IMG/VR virus record: IMGVR_UViG_3300032309_000931
Coordinates: 29,876 to 93,875 of that record
DNA: 64,000 nucleotides
Source: a virus
Direction: 5' to 3' (one strand)
Part shown: positions 46,492-54,611 of the stretch, in pieces
Position numbering within the stretch: position 1 is the first letter of the stretch
Layout: every line of letters starts with the position of its first letter
Position numbers and translations under genes: made by a program
The notes under the pieces: model-generated
What the model was told of the DNA's origin: nothing
The model's input: the letters and a program-made list of their open reading frames with translations, nothing else
The model's database searches: none

Positions 46492-47130
46492 CTAAAGACT
46501 GATAGCCTTAGCAAATACTACTCTAGATGCCATCTTAGATGCACTAATAATTGCTACTGGTGCAGCAACACTAAGAATTACACCTGCCCACATCTGAGGG
46601 TTAGTCCATTGGTATTGCCAAAAGTCTAGGGTATGGAATCCGTTAGCGGCAACTGCAATTGCACCGAACATAAACATACCCCAGAATGCACCCCCTGCTC
46701 GTTCAGGATTTCCATCTTCATCAATGCGAGACTTCAAGACAAGGTACGCAATGAGAAATAAGACATACATCAATTCAATAAAGAAGAAGAACAGTGTAGC
46801 CATCCAAGGTGCTGATAGCCCTACATACTCTGCTACTGCTGTGATACCGTTGAAAGATACTACAGCAGATGCAAAGAATGCAATTACAATACCAACTATC
46901 CAGGTCCAAAGAACAATTCCCTGGTCTACCTGGACCTTAGATGCACGTTTAGACTCTTGTCGTGAGTACAGTGCAAGCCTTGCCTTCTGAGCTTTTGATT
47001 GTGCATTCTGCTTTGTTGTCTTACGCCTTGTTCTTGTTGCCACCTGCTTGTCTTCAATTGTTGCAGGAATCACGATCTCAGGCTCATTACCAAAGTAAGA
47101 ACGTGGATAGCTATTGTCTGGTGTACTCAT
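46492..47130 (-). CDS. Membrane protein with basic N-terminus
   Basis: 212 residues. Residues 1-65 are basic and disordered (TRTRRKTTKQNAQSKAQKAR), then four membrane segments (VLWTWIVGIVIAFFASAVVS; ATLFFFFIELMYVLFLIAYL; GAFWGMFMFGAIAVAANGFH; AGVILSVAAPVAIISASKMA). It has the look of actinobacterial DUF2637-type transmembrane proteins found on plasmids and phages. Leaderless: TATAAT is 6 nt before ATG. Confidence 0.7.
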   Translation of the reverse strand: MSTPDNSYPRSYFGNEPEIVIPATIEDKQVATRTRRKTTKQNAQSKAQKARLALYSRQESKRASKVQVDQGIVLWTWIVGIVIAFFASAVVSFNGITAVAEYVGLSAPWMATLFFFFIELMYVLFLIAYLVLKSRIDEDGNPERAGGAFWGMFMFGAIAVAANGFHTLDFWQYQWTNPQMWAGVILSVAAPVAIISASKMASRVVFAKAISL

Positions 47131-47136
47131 AGTATT

Positions 47137-47142
47137 ATTATA
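47137..47142 (-). promoter_or_regulatory. Leaderless-type -10 of the membrane protein gene
   Basis: TATAAT, AATACT, ATG; overlaps the stop codon of thyX. Confidence 0.55.
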
Positions 47143-47839
47143 CTCCTAATGAATTAAATGTTGCAGGGAATGCTTGTGCAGAAAGATTACGAACCGCCTT
47201 TGCATACTCCTGAATTTCTACCTGTGCATCGTGTCCAAGACGTTGATCAAGGAATGTCATAACTCCCTGAAGAGATACCGTCCAACGCCAGCGTACATAC
47301 ATACCATATGCAGGAAGAAATAGACGTGCTTGCTCTGGAGCAATTCCGTCTTCAAGTGCTGCGTGATACATCTCTAAACCAGATTCTATATATTGCTCTA
47401 GATAGTTAGTGTGAATGCTTCCAACATATTCATCTAATGGTTCACCGCTACCCTGCTTGCTATTCTCTGGCTTGCTACGCCATTGTCTAAAGTTTGGCAC
47501 ATAGAACTCTTCATCCTCAGTAACGTAACGCCTTGAGGACTCGTTCCAACCATTCTGATCGTCTACGTGGGTAGATGATACTGCATACTTCCACCATTGA
47601 CGTGCAACAAAGAGTGGTGCATAAACCTCAAATGTTAGAGCAGCGTGGCGAAATGGACTTGTATGCCCCTCACGAACAAGGAATTCTAAAAGCTTTGCAT
47701 CTTTTTCATTAAAGCCTTCGGACTCTTTGTCATAGGATACACGAGCAGCATTAACTACAGATGTATCATTACCAAGTTGATCAACGAGGCGAACATATCC
47801 TTTGTCAAGTACGCTGATCTTAATCTTCTTCACCTTCAA
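47138..47839 (-). CDS. thyX: FAD-dependent thymidylate synthase
   Basis: 233 residues. Makes dTMP from dUMP with FAD, NADPH and methylene-tetrahydrofolate. LVDQLGNDTSVVNAARVSYD and LLEFLVREGHTSPFRHAALT are the N-terminal hallmarks. The usual RHR-x7-S motif is replaced by a longer variant: VARQWWKYAVSSTHVDDQNG followed by WNESSRRY, as in a known subgroup of phage and proteobacterial ThyX. C-terminal LFLPAYGMYVRWRWTVSLQG supplies the second nucleotide-binding Arg patch. It has a TTG or GTG start inside the end of groES, with which it is co-transcribed. Confidence 0.92.
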   Translation of the reverse strand: MKVKKIKISVLDKGYVRLVDQLGNDTSVVNAARVSYDKESEGFNEKDAKLLEFLVREGHTSPFRHAALTFEVYAPLFVARQWWKYAVSSTHVDDQNGWNESSRRYVTEDEEFYVPNFRQWRSKPENSKQGSGEPLDEYVGSIHTNYLEQYIESGLEMYHAALEDGIAPEQARLFLPAYGMYVRWRWTVSLQGVMTFLDQRLGHDAQVEIQEYAKAVRNLSAQAFPATFNSLGV

Positions 47840-48113
47840 TTACTGCAATAATGTCGTTATATGAAATGATTACATAGTCTGTGTCTTCGTGTCGAACTTC
47901 TGTACCGCTGTACTTTGCAAAGATTATCTTCTGCCCTACCTCAAGTGGGATGGGTACGTGTACGCCATTCTTAGTTGTGACACCTGTTCCTACAGCAACG
48001 ACAATAGCCTCTTGTGGCTTTTCCTTGTCCCCTGTGATGATAATGCCAGACTTAGTTACCTGAGCATCTTCGATAGTCTTAATAGCTACCTTGTCTTCTA
48101 GTGGTTGAATCAT
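47820..48113 (-). CDS. groES: GroES-like co-chaperonin
   Basis: 97 residues. MIQPLEDKVAIKTIEDAQVT (IQPL-x-D-(R/K)V start), GIIITGDKEKPQEAIVVAVG, the mobile-loop region and GQKIIFAKYSGTEV-x-x-x-x-x-(D/N)Y(V/L)I(I/V) are all standard GroES hallmarks. A phage co-chaperonin would cap the host GroEL and favour capsid or enzyme folding, as T4 gp31 does. No GroEL is seen in the window. Overlaps the next gene upstream by one base. Confidence 0.92.
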   Translation of the reverse strand: MIQPLEDKVAIKTIEDAQVTKSGIIITGDKEKPQEAIVVAVGTGVTTKNGVHVPIPLEVGQKIIFAKYSGTEVRHEDTDYVIISYNDIIAVIEGEED

Positions 48114-48319
48114 TAGTACCCTTCCTCGTGGTTAATACCGTGCTTTTCGTCGATGTATTTGTGAATCTTGCGTAAAGCAACAGCTTTTGAAATTGCATAT
48201 CCAGCAATTAGAAATACGGCATTCCAGAAAAACTCTGCTGCCATATGCTCTATGCCAAACGTAATCTCAATGATTGTGCTAAGAAGGCTCTCGCCCTCCT
48301 CTGCGTGTTCGTCGTGCAT
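48113..48319 (-). CDS. Small membrane protein
   Basis: 68 residues. Acidic start (DEHAEEGESLLSTIIEITFG), one membrane segment (FFWNAVFLIAGYAISKAVAL), and a basic/His-rich end (RKIHKYIDEKHGINHEEGY). Function unknown. Consensus promoter upstream. Confidence 0.65.
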   Translation of the reverse strand: MHDEHAEEGESLLSTIIEITFGIEHMAAEFFWNAVFLIAGYAISKAVALRKIHKYIDEKHGINHEEGY

Positions 48320-48333
48320 TGTCTCTCCTAATG

Positions 48334-49026
48334 CTACATTGTTGTATTTCTATTGTACAGGCTATCCTTAATTTTGTCAACCTCAAGTACGCTTTCAACA
48401 TATTCAAATATTTTGTTTGGACCAGAAGTAATTACTTCTAAAAGACCCTTAAGGTGTCCAGCGTTTTTAAGATCAAAGGCAAGATTATGCCCATATCCAT
48501 CTCCAAAATTAAAAATATACTGTGGATACTTATGTAAAAATCTTACATCATTTACATCGTTAGTAGAAACAAACAGGTAGTATTTTTTACCGTGTATACT
48601 TAAACAATCATTTATTGTAGGATGAATCCACTTCTTTATCCTTGTTGCATATGGGGCATACTCTGAGTCACGTACCACTCTTGGGTGAATAGAAAATTGA
48701 GGATTAAATGCAACTACATACCTAGTATTTAAGTATTGTGCAGATAAAACACTATTTGTTCCCCCCATAGATACCCCAATTGAGTAAGACTCTTTATCTT
48801 TTATTATATTGTTAACAATTTCAGATATAGATTTCCAGTCAAGCCTGTTGCCCCAAGAGCTTTTCTTGTCCATTATAAATATAACGCTAAATATTTTTGA
48901 TAAAGAATAAAAGTCTAAAGTTTCAGGACTATTCATTCCTAAGCTATTAAAACAAATAAAAATAATGTCAGTATTCTTATTTATAAAAAATATGCTTGTT
49001 GTCTTATTATCTAGCAGTGTTTCCAT
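48334..49026 (-). CDS. Alpha/beta-hydrolase-fold protein
   Basis: 230 residues. The nucleophile elbow is YSIGVSMGGTNSVLSAQYL (G-x-S-x-G-G), followed by RYVVAFNPQFS, then YYLFVSTNDVNDVRFLHKYP (Asp candidate) and GDGYGHNLAFDLKNAGHL (His candidate). This is a typical catalytic triad order. The group is often linked to sugar or polysaccharide metabolism in phages. Much more AT-rich and Lys/Asn/Ile-rich than neighbours, suggesting separate acquisition. Esterase activity is inference. Confidence 0.72.
   Translation of the reverse strand: METLLDNKTTSIFFINKNTDIIFICFNSLGMNSPETLDFYSLSKIFSVIFIMDKKSSWGNRLDWKSISEIVNNIIKDKESYSIGVSMGGTNSVLSAQYLNTRYVVAFNPQFSIHPRVVRDSEYAPYATRIKKWIHPTINDCLSIHGKKYYLFVSTNDVNDVRFLHKYPQYIFNFGDGYGHNLAFDLKNAGHLKGLLEVITSGPNKIFEYVESVLEVDKIKDSLYNRNTTM
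48352..48380 (-). promoter_or_regulatory. Consensus-like promoter for the GroES-ThyX operon
   Basis: TTGACA, 17 nt, TACAAT, then a short leader with GGAGAGACA before the ATG at 48319. Confidence 0.75.
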
Positions 49027-49036
49027 AAAAGTATGT

Positions 49037-50164
49037 TTAGGAAGCTCTGAGGGTGTTCATTCTGTGGGAAACAATTGTGTCCGTTGGCTTTCCATCACGG
49101 TATAAACGAATGACTGCAGCAGGATTATCTGGTGTACCATTAATGGTTACGTCAGTTCCTGGAACATTGTATGATCCATTACGAATAATTCTGGTAATCT
49201 TTCCTGTTGCTCTACCGCCAGAAGAATTCCAGCTAACCATAGAGCCAACGCCGATTGCCTTGACTACCATTCTTTGTGACTTGGTGTAATCTTTACCAAA
49301 ATCAGCAAACAATGCTTTATCTCTCATACGCTCAACGATACCTCGTGACCAAGAGAATCCTGCATCTCCCCCCCAAGCGTCCCACATAATGCGACCATTG
49401 CTAGGGTTAGCGGTGTTGTTAAAGTCTTTGCCCTTCTTGTCTACCTCGTGGCGTGAGAAGAATGAGAACATACGTCTAACTACACTGAGAGACATTGCTC
49501 TTCCTGCTACGATGTCGGATGCTCTACCCCAACCAACTGGAGTACCTGCACCTGTAGCCTTACCATCTTCTTTCCACTTAAGAGCACGACGTGCAGCAGC
49601 CTTCATACCACCTGTTGGGCTAAAAGTCTCTGCCTTAAACATCATATCCATTTCTTCGTCTTCTTCACTCATAGAGTGTCCCTGTAGTTCGTCAAGGACT
49701 GTAGCATCTTGGTACATCATACCAATGCTGTATGCTGTCTCTTGCCACATACCCTGGTCCTCTTCTTCAAAAACTCTAACAGACATTGCTGGGTTTTCTG
49801 GTGGCATAGACTCTATGGCATACTCTGTACCTGGTTCTCCAAGAGTTCCGCCTTCCCACATTATGTGCTCAACACGTCCGTGGACCACACCCTCTGTAGT
49901 CATTCCCATCACGTAGTCACCTTCTTTAATGTGACCATCTTTTTTCATTTCATTACGATGGCGACCCATACGTTCGTCTTCTTCATCATCCATTCCAGAA
50001 TGTCCAGATTTTGGATCGATGTTGCCCTCACTAACATTGATGGCATAAATTTGATTAGCAGCTTCTTCAGCTGTCTTGTGGCAACCCATTACTGTTCCGT
50101 CGTCTTTAACGGCTGGGTAACCTGAGCAACCGTAAGACCCTTTTTCTCCAACGCTATATGGCAT
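49037..50164 (-). CDS. Multi-domain phage protein with zinc-like and DNA-binding-like modules
   Basis: 375 residues. Starts MPYSVGEKGSYGCSGYPAVK (a Cys/Gly module seen in phage head or portal proteins). The middle has AARRALKWKEDGKATGAGTP, then VGWGRASDIVAGRAMSLSVV and RMFSFFSRHEVDKKGKDFNN, IMWDAWGGDAGFSWSRG, a module widely shared by actinophage proteins, often fused to protease or primase-like proteins. The end (VGSMVSWNSSGGRATGKITR, then INGTPDNPAAVIRLYRDGKP) is a small SH3-like domain. Function not known. Leaderless geometry at the start. Confidence 0.7.
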   Translation of the reverse strand: MPYSVGEKGSYGCSGYPAVKDDGTVMGCHKTAEEAANQIYAINVSEGNIDPKSGHSGMDDEEDERMGRHRNEMKKDGHIKEGDYVMGMTTEGVVHGRVEHIMWEGGTLGEPGTEYAIESMPPENPAMSVRVFEEEDQGMWQETAYSIGMMYQDATVLDELQGHSMSEEDEEMDMMFKAETFSPTGGMKAAARRALKWKEDGKATGAGTPVGWGRASDIVAGRAMSLSVVRRMFSFFSRHEVDKKGKDFNNTANPSNGRIMWDAWGGDAGFSWSRGIVERMRDKALFADFGKDYTKSQRMVVKAIGVGSMVSWNSSGGRATGKITRIIRNGSYNVPGTDVTINGTPDNPAAVIRLYRDGKPTDTIVSHRMNTLRAS

Positions 50165-50170
50165 ACAAAT

Positions 50171-50176
50171 ATTATA
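50171..50176 (-). promoter_or_regulatory. Leaderless-type -10 (TATAAT)
   Basis: TATAAT, ATTTGT, ATG: 6-nt spacing. Confidence 0.55.
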
Positions 50177-50180
50177 TCAC

Positions 50181-50274
50181 AAAAAAAATAGAGTTCCTCA
50201 CACCGAAATCCGCTGCAGTTAGCCACGGTCTTATAATTTGGGTAACTAGTCCATCCTAAGATAGTGTGAGGAAC
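50181..50274 (-). ncRNA. Candidate small RNA with closing stem and U-tract
   Basis: On the minus strand TATACT (50286-50281) is followed by 6 nt and then a G at 50274, which begins GTTCCTCACAC. It pairs perfectly (11 bp) with GTGTGAGGAAC, whose 3-prime end lies at 50193. A run of eight U follows 4 nt later. So a -10, a closing stem and an intrinsic-terminator-like end frame an 82-nt folded unit with a 60-nt interior. It lies between divergent genes, so it is not a shared terminator. RNA class is unknown. Confidence 0.55.
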
Positions 50275-50329
50275 ACTTATAGTATACACCACAATATGAT
50301 AAAATAGAACTACAACAGAAGAGGTTATT

Positions 50330-51283
50330 TTGGCAAAGATTACATTCTTGGGAAACTTCCAGGTAGAGTTTAGTAGTGAGAATCATCACGCAAAATCATT
50401 AGAGGCACTGGGTCATACCGTAGTTAAGTTCCAAGAGGGACGAGGCACTACAATGGGCAAGGTGTTTCGTGAAGCATCAACATCTGACCTGTTTGTTTGG
50501 GTTCATACTCACGGATGGAATACTCCTGGTCAGGAAAGAGTAGATATTCTTAGAGAATTAAAGTATGCTGGAGTCCCCACTATGACTTATCATTTAGATT
50601 TATGGTTTGGTCTTAAGCGTCAGAATGATCTTCAGGATGATCCGTTTTATAAAAATATTGGTCACTTCTTTGCAACAGATAAACTTATGGCTGATTGGTT
50701 TAATGAAAACACTGCGGTCAAAGGGCATTTTCTTCCTGCTGGTGTCTTTGGTCCTGAGTGTTATTTGCATTCAGACTATGACGGTACATTTGATTATGAT
50801 GTTATTTTTGTTGGTAGCAAGAACTATCATCCTGAGTACCCATATCGTCCACAATTAGTAAGCTTTCTGCGTGAAACATACGGCGATAGGTTCTTGCACG
50901 TTGGTGGAGACGGAGACACAGGAGTTGTGAGAGGCGACGATCTTAATCGTATCTATGCTCGTAGCAAGATTGCAATTGGTGACACACTTAACCTTAACTT
51001 TAACTATCCCTATTACTCTTCAGATAGATTATTTGAGTCTACTGGTCGTGGTGGCTTTACTATCTACCCCAACATTCTTGGGCTTGACGCTTTCTTTAAA
51101 GACAAAGAGGAAATTGTTTTCTATGAGCACGGAGATCTAAAGGATCTAAAGACAAAGATAGATTATTATCTTGAGCACAATGAAGAGCGAGAAGCAATTA
51201 GACTTGCTGGACACAAACGTGCGAAGAACGAACACACCTATCTAAATAGGTGGGATACAATTATTAAGGAGCTTGGGCTATGA
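50330..51283 (+). CDS. CgeB-like glycosyltransferase (GT-B type), TTG start
   Basis: 317 residues. The N-terminal half (MAKITFLGNFQVEFSSENHH, then HTHGWNTPGQERVDILRELK, TYHLDLWFGLKRQ) and C-terminal half (VIFVGSKNYHPEYPYRPQLV, YARSKIAIGDTLNLNF, RLFESTGRGGFTIYPNILGL) match the DUF3880/CgeB glycosyltransferase plan: two Rossmann-like domains and an E-x-(T/A)-GRGG nucleotide-sugar site. First of five coupled genes. Translation starts at TTG after AGAAGAGGTTA. Confidence 0.82.
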   Translation: MAKITFLGNFQVEFSSENHHAKSLEALGHTVVKFQEGRGTTMGKVFREASTSDLFVWVHTHGWNTPGQERVDILRELKYAGVPTMTYHLDLWFGLKRQNDLQDDPFYKNIGHFFATDKLMADWFNENTAVKGHFLPAGVFGPECYLHSDYDGTFDYDVIFVGSKNYHPEYPYRPQLVSFLRETYGDRFLHVGGDGDTGVVRGDDLNRIYARSKIAIGDTLNLNFNYPYYSSDRLFESTGRGGFTIYPNILGLDAFFKDKEEIVFYEHGDLKDLKTKIDYYLEHNEEREAIRLAGHKRAKNEHTYLNRWDTIIKELGL

Positions 51284-51972
51284 AATATGTTGCTTGTCTT
51301 CCTTTCAAAGTAAAGGAATTTCGTGACGAGTTTATAAAAACTTGTAAGTTTGATAGTTTGTTAGAAGTGGATAACACTGAAAATAACATTGGCATTATGG
51401 CAAGTTATAATTTAGGAATACAAAAAATGTACGCTGAGGATGCAGACTGGCTAATTGCTATGAGTGCTGCAATTAGATTTGGAGAACCTGGTGGACTTGA
51501 TGCTATCGAATATCTAAAAAACACAGAATATAAAATTGTTGAAGGGGCTGAACTGTATGGTTGGCACTTCATTGCTTTTCACCGTAGTATAATAGATGCA
51601 GTTGGAGAATGGGACACTAATTTTACTCCATATGGTTACGACGATATAGACTTTAGCATCAGAATACAAAAGTTATTTAAAGACTCGCACCCTGGAGACT
51701 ATGGATCATTCCTATGGACAAAACAAAAATTTGATATTTCTGACACTATTATGGCACATAGCATTAAAGTAGGTGGACTAACATCATCTCCTGAGCACGA
51801 AGAGGCTTTGAGACAATACTTTGAGGCTAAGTGGGGTCTTCCACCAGGTCAGGGATCTATAGATGATGTTTATGATTATCCATTTAATGATTCAAGCAAC
51901 AGCCTTAAGTATTTTCCAAAAGACGAAAGTGAACAATATCATATATCAAATTTTGAAAAGAAGGCAAATTGA
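51280..51972 (+). CDS. GT-A-like glycosyltransferase
   Basis: 230 residues. DADWLIAMSAAI holds a DAD motif, and YGWHFIAFHRSIIDAVGEWD followed by NFTPYGYDDIDFSIRIQKLF is the acceptor-side motif of family 2/7 enzymes (F-x-PYG-x-DD-(I/V)-D(F/L)). C-terminal part is acidic with an unrelated tail. Overlaps the gene before by 4 bases (ATGA). Confidence 0.75.
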   Translation: MKYVACLPFKVKEFRDEFIKTCKFDSLLEVDNTENNIGIMASYNLGIQKMYAEDADWLIAMSAAIRFGEPGGLDAIEYLKNTEYKIVEGAELYGWHFIAFHRSIIDAVGEWDTNFTPYGYDDIDFSIRIQKLFKDSHPGDYGSFLWTKQKFDISDTIMAHSIKVGGLTSSPEHEEALRQYFEAKWGLPPGQGSIDDVYDYPFNDSSNSLKYFPKDESEQYHISNFEKKAN

Positions 51973-52814
51973 TAGCCTACTCTTTTACTCCAAAAGGAAA
52001 AGGCTTCCCAGACGATAAGTGGGACTTTGGATTTTTGCAAGAAGCTTTTACAAGAAACGATGTAGAGGTTGTTAAGGTAAGCAAACTTCCAGAGGCAGAC
52101 AGAGCATTTGTAGTAGTGCCTGGTTTTGAATGGACTGGTCTTGAAGATGTTCTTAATGAGAATCTATCTAGAATTAAAAGACTTGTTTTGTTTGTTACAG
52201 CAGATGAACTTGGTGTATTTGGTATTGATAAGATCTCTCACCCTAATGCGGAGATTTGGATTCAATACCCCTACCCTCGCCACCAAGCATATAACAAGCT
52301 ACCACTCGGAGTTCCAAATCACAAGGACAACGTTATTCCAGACTACCCAGAAAAAACAATAGATGTTTACTTTGCTGGTCAGGTAACGCACCAACGTAGG
52401 CAACAGCTTGCACAAGCATTAAAGAAGCTTCCAAACGCCTTGTATAGGCTTACAGAGGGCTTTACACAAGGTGAGACACCAAAGGACTACTACAAGATGT
52501 TAGCTTCTGCCAGATTTGCTCCTGCTCCTGCTGGTAACGCTACGATTGATTCGTTTAGATTTTATGAAGGATTAGAGATGTTGGCTTTACCAATTGCTGA
52601 CAAGGTAAGTAGTGTTGGTGAAGCATACGGATTCTGGGAGATTCTATTTAAAGATATGCCAATACAACAGGTTACTGACTGGAACAAGCTTAGACTTCTT
52701 ATCCCAGATTTACTAAATGATTATCCAGCCAATATGCATAGAGCTGTTTCTTGGTGGATCAAGCAAAAGAGAGATTTTGCATATAAGATAATGGAGCAAA
52801 TAAATGAACATTAA
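51969..52814 (+). CDS. Exostosin-like glycosyltransferase, TTG start
   Basis: 281 residues. FAPAPAGNATIDSFRFYEGL is a strong exostosin/GT47-type match (FAPxPxGxxT-x-SxRxYEAL), preceded by IDVYFAGQVTHQRRQQLAQA. The TTG start overlaps the previous stop (TTGA). Expected to use a nucleotide sugar; substrate unknown. Confidence 0.75.
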   Translation: MIAYSFTPKGKGFPDDKWDFGFLQEAFTRNDVEVVKVSKLPEADRAFVVVPGFEWTGLEDVLNENLSRIKRLVLFVTADELGVFGIDKISHPNAEIWIQYPYPRHQAYNKLPLGVPNHKDNVIPDYPEKTIDVYFAGQVTHQRRQQLAQALKKLPNALYRLTEGFTQGETPKDYYKMLASARFAPAPAGNATIDSFRFYEGLEMLALPIADKVSSVGEAYGFWEILFKDMPIQQVTDWNKLRLLIPDLLNDYPANMHRAVSWWIKQKRDFAYKIMEQINEH

Positions 52815-53541
52815 AGATATCACAGTTGTTATACCTACATCTGTTATTCCAAGTCATCCAAGTACTGAAATTATTGAAGAGACAATTAATACTATTCGTG
52901 TACATCTTCCAAACAATGAAATCATAATTCAGATCGATGGATTGCGTGATGAAAGATTAGATTGGAAAGAAAGATATGATGAATATAAAAATAGAATATT
53001 GTGGAAATGTTTGCACGAATGGAAAAATGTTTTACCAGTAATATTTGATGAACATTTACATCAAACAGATATGATGAGACAAACAATAGATTTAATTAAA
53101 ACTCCAGCATTGCTTTACGTTGAGTCCGATACTCCACTTACGCCAGATCTTTCTATAGATTGGCAATCGTGCCTTGATATGCTTGATTCTGGAAAAGCAA
53201 ACACAATTAGATTTCATTTTGAGTCTATAATTCCTGATCCACATCAACACCTTATGCTAGGTGTACAAGATGGTTTTATGAAAACTATACAGTGGAGTCA
53301 ACGTCCCCACCTTAGCACTGTTCCTTATTATCGAAAAACTGTGCTAGGCAATGTTCCAGAAAAAACCTTTATAGAAGATACCTTTCACGGATACGTGCAA
53401 GACAGACCTTGGGAACGTAATAAACTTTGGATATACTATCCAGACAATGGCAACAACATTAAACGATCCTACCATCTTGACGGACGAGCTGGCACAAGAA
53501 AATTTACATCTGATGATCTTAGTTGGGAGTATACAGAATGA
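52804..53541 (+). CDS. Family 2-like glycosyltransferase
   Basis: 245 residues. ITVVIPTSVIPSHPSTEIIE is the standard GT-A opening (VVIPT), and LLYVESDTPLTPD supplies the ESD metal motif in place of DxD. Later parts (TVPYYRKTVLGNVPEKTFIE) fit an acceptor domain. Overlaps the previous gene. AT-rich codon use like the rest of this operon. Confidence 0.78.
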   Translation: MNIKDITVVIPTSVIPSHPSTEIIEETINTIRVHLPNNEIIIQIDGLRDERLDWKERYDEYKNRILWKCLHEWKNVLPVIFDEHLHQTDMMRQTIDLIKTPALLYVESDTPLTPDLSIDWQSCLDMLDSGKANTIRFHFESIIPDPHQHLMLGVQDGFMKTIQWSQRPHLSTVPYYRKTVLGNVPEKTFIEDTFHGYVQDRPWERNKLWIYYPDNGNNIKRSYHLDGRAGTRKFTSDDLSWEYTE

Positions 53542-54572
53542 AACTAGGAATGATAGTAAGAGCAGACAACACTGGTCTGGGTAATCAAACATATGAATTA
53601 ACACAGATGTTAAATCCCCACAAAATTATGATTATTGATTTTACAGATTATAATGGTAACCAACAGCACTTTGATTGGTATGCAGAACGTGACTACACAA
53701 TATGCAGAGGCTTCCCGACTGATGAAGAAATGAACAGTTTTCTAGACGAGATAGATGTTTTATTAAGTTGTGAAACATTTTATAATGACGAGACTCCAGA
53801 CTTAGCAAGAAAGAAAAATGTAAAAACATTTTTGCAATACAATTACGAGCTATTTGGAAACTTAAAAAGAGAAAAGAAACCACTGGCAAATGTCCTACTT
53901 TCTCCAAGTCCCTGGATGATTGAGAAAGTACACAAAAGATTTTCTAACCAAGCAGTGGTACTTCACCTTCCACCACCTACAAGACCAGAACTGTTTGAGA
54001 ATGCTTTAGAGGTTAACTCTTCAAAGGATCATAAGAGGATCCTGCATATTGCTGGCAAAGCGGCAGCAAATGATCGAAATGGAACAGAGAGTGTACTTGA
54101 GATGATGAGGCATTCTAAGGCAGATTTTGAATTAGTCATAAAGAGTCAGACACCAATCGATAGCAAAAGGCTAGACTCACGAATCACTGTTGAGATTGAC
54201 AATGTAAAAGATAGACAAGATATGTATACTGGTTTTGACGGTATGGTTCTTCCTAGAAGGTATGCTGGTTTATGTTTACCTATGAACGAAGCTTTGCTTA
54301 GTGGTCTACCAGTTTTTATGACAGATATTTCTCCAAATAACATTACCCTTCCAAAAGAGTGGTTAACTGTTTCTGAAGAGCTTGGTATAATGAGACTAGC
54401 TTCTCCTATTATTTATTACGACGTTGATGCAAGAAAACTTGCAGAAAAAATTGACGCATATGTAAACTTAAAAGATAAGAGTTTTGAAAAGCAACGTGCT
54501 TTTAATATTGGACACAAGTTGTTTGCACCAGAATTATTAAAGTCTAAATACTTACAGATTTTAGGGCAATAA
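53538..54572 (+). CDS. GT-B (family 4-like) glycosyltransferase
   Basis: 344 residues from the ATG at 53538. MKLGMIVRADNTGLGNQTYE is an unusual opening shared by phage enzymes of this sort, with NTGLGNQT likely at the sugar-binding cleft. RILHIAGKAAANDRNGTESV and VLPRRYAGLCLPMNEALLSG, LPVFMTDISPNN give the C-terminal donor site: E-A-(L/x)-x-x-G-(L/x)-P. Last gene of the five-gene sugar operon. Confidence 0.8.
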   Translation: MKLGMIVRADNTGLGNQTYELTQMLNPHKIMIIDFTDYNGNQQHFDWYAERDYTICRGFPTDEEMNSFLDEIDVLLSCETFYNDETPDLARKKNVKTFLQYNYELFGNLKREKKPLANVLLSPSPWMIEKVHKRFSNQAVVLHLPPPTRPELFENALEVNSSKDHKRILHIAGKAAANDRNGTESVLEMMRHSKADFELVIKSQTPIDSKRLDSRITVEIDNVKDRQDMYTGFDGMVLPRRYAGLCLPMNEALLSGLPVFMTDISPNNITLPKEWLTVSEELGIMRLASPIIYYDVDARKLAEKIDAYVNLKDKSFEKQRAFNIGHKLFAPELLKSKYLQILGQ

Positions 54573-54575
54573 AAA

Positions 54576-54597
54576 GTGGGCTACCGAAATAGCCCAC
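54576..54597. terminator. Bidirectional terminator
   Basis: GTGGGCTA, CCGAAA loop, TAGCCCAC. For the minus strand it is followed by TTTTT; for the plus strand by CTCTTAAT. It separates converging genes. Confidence 0.8.
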
Positions 54598-54611
54598 CTC
54601 TTAATATTTAG

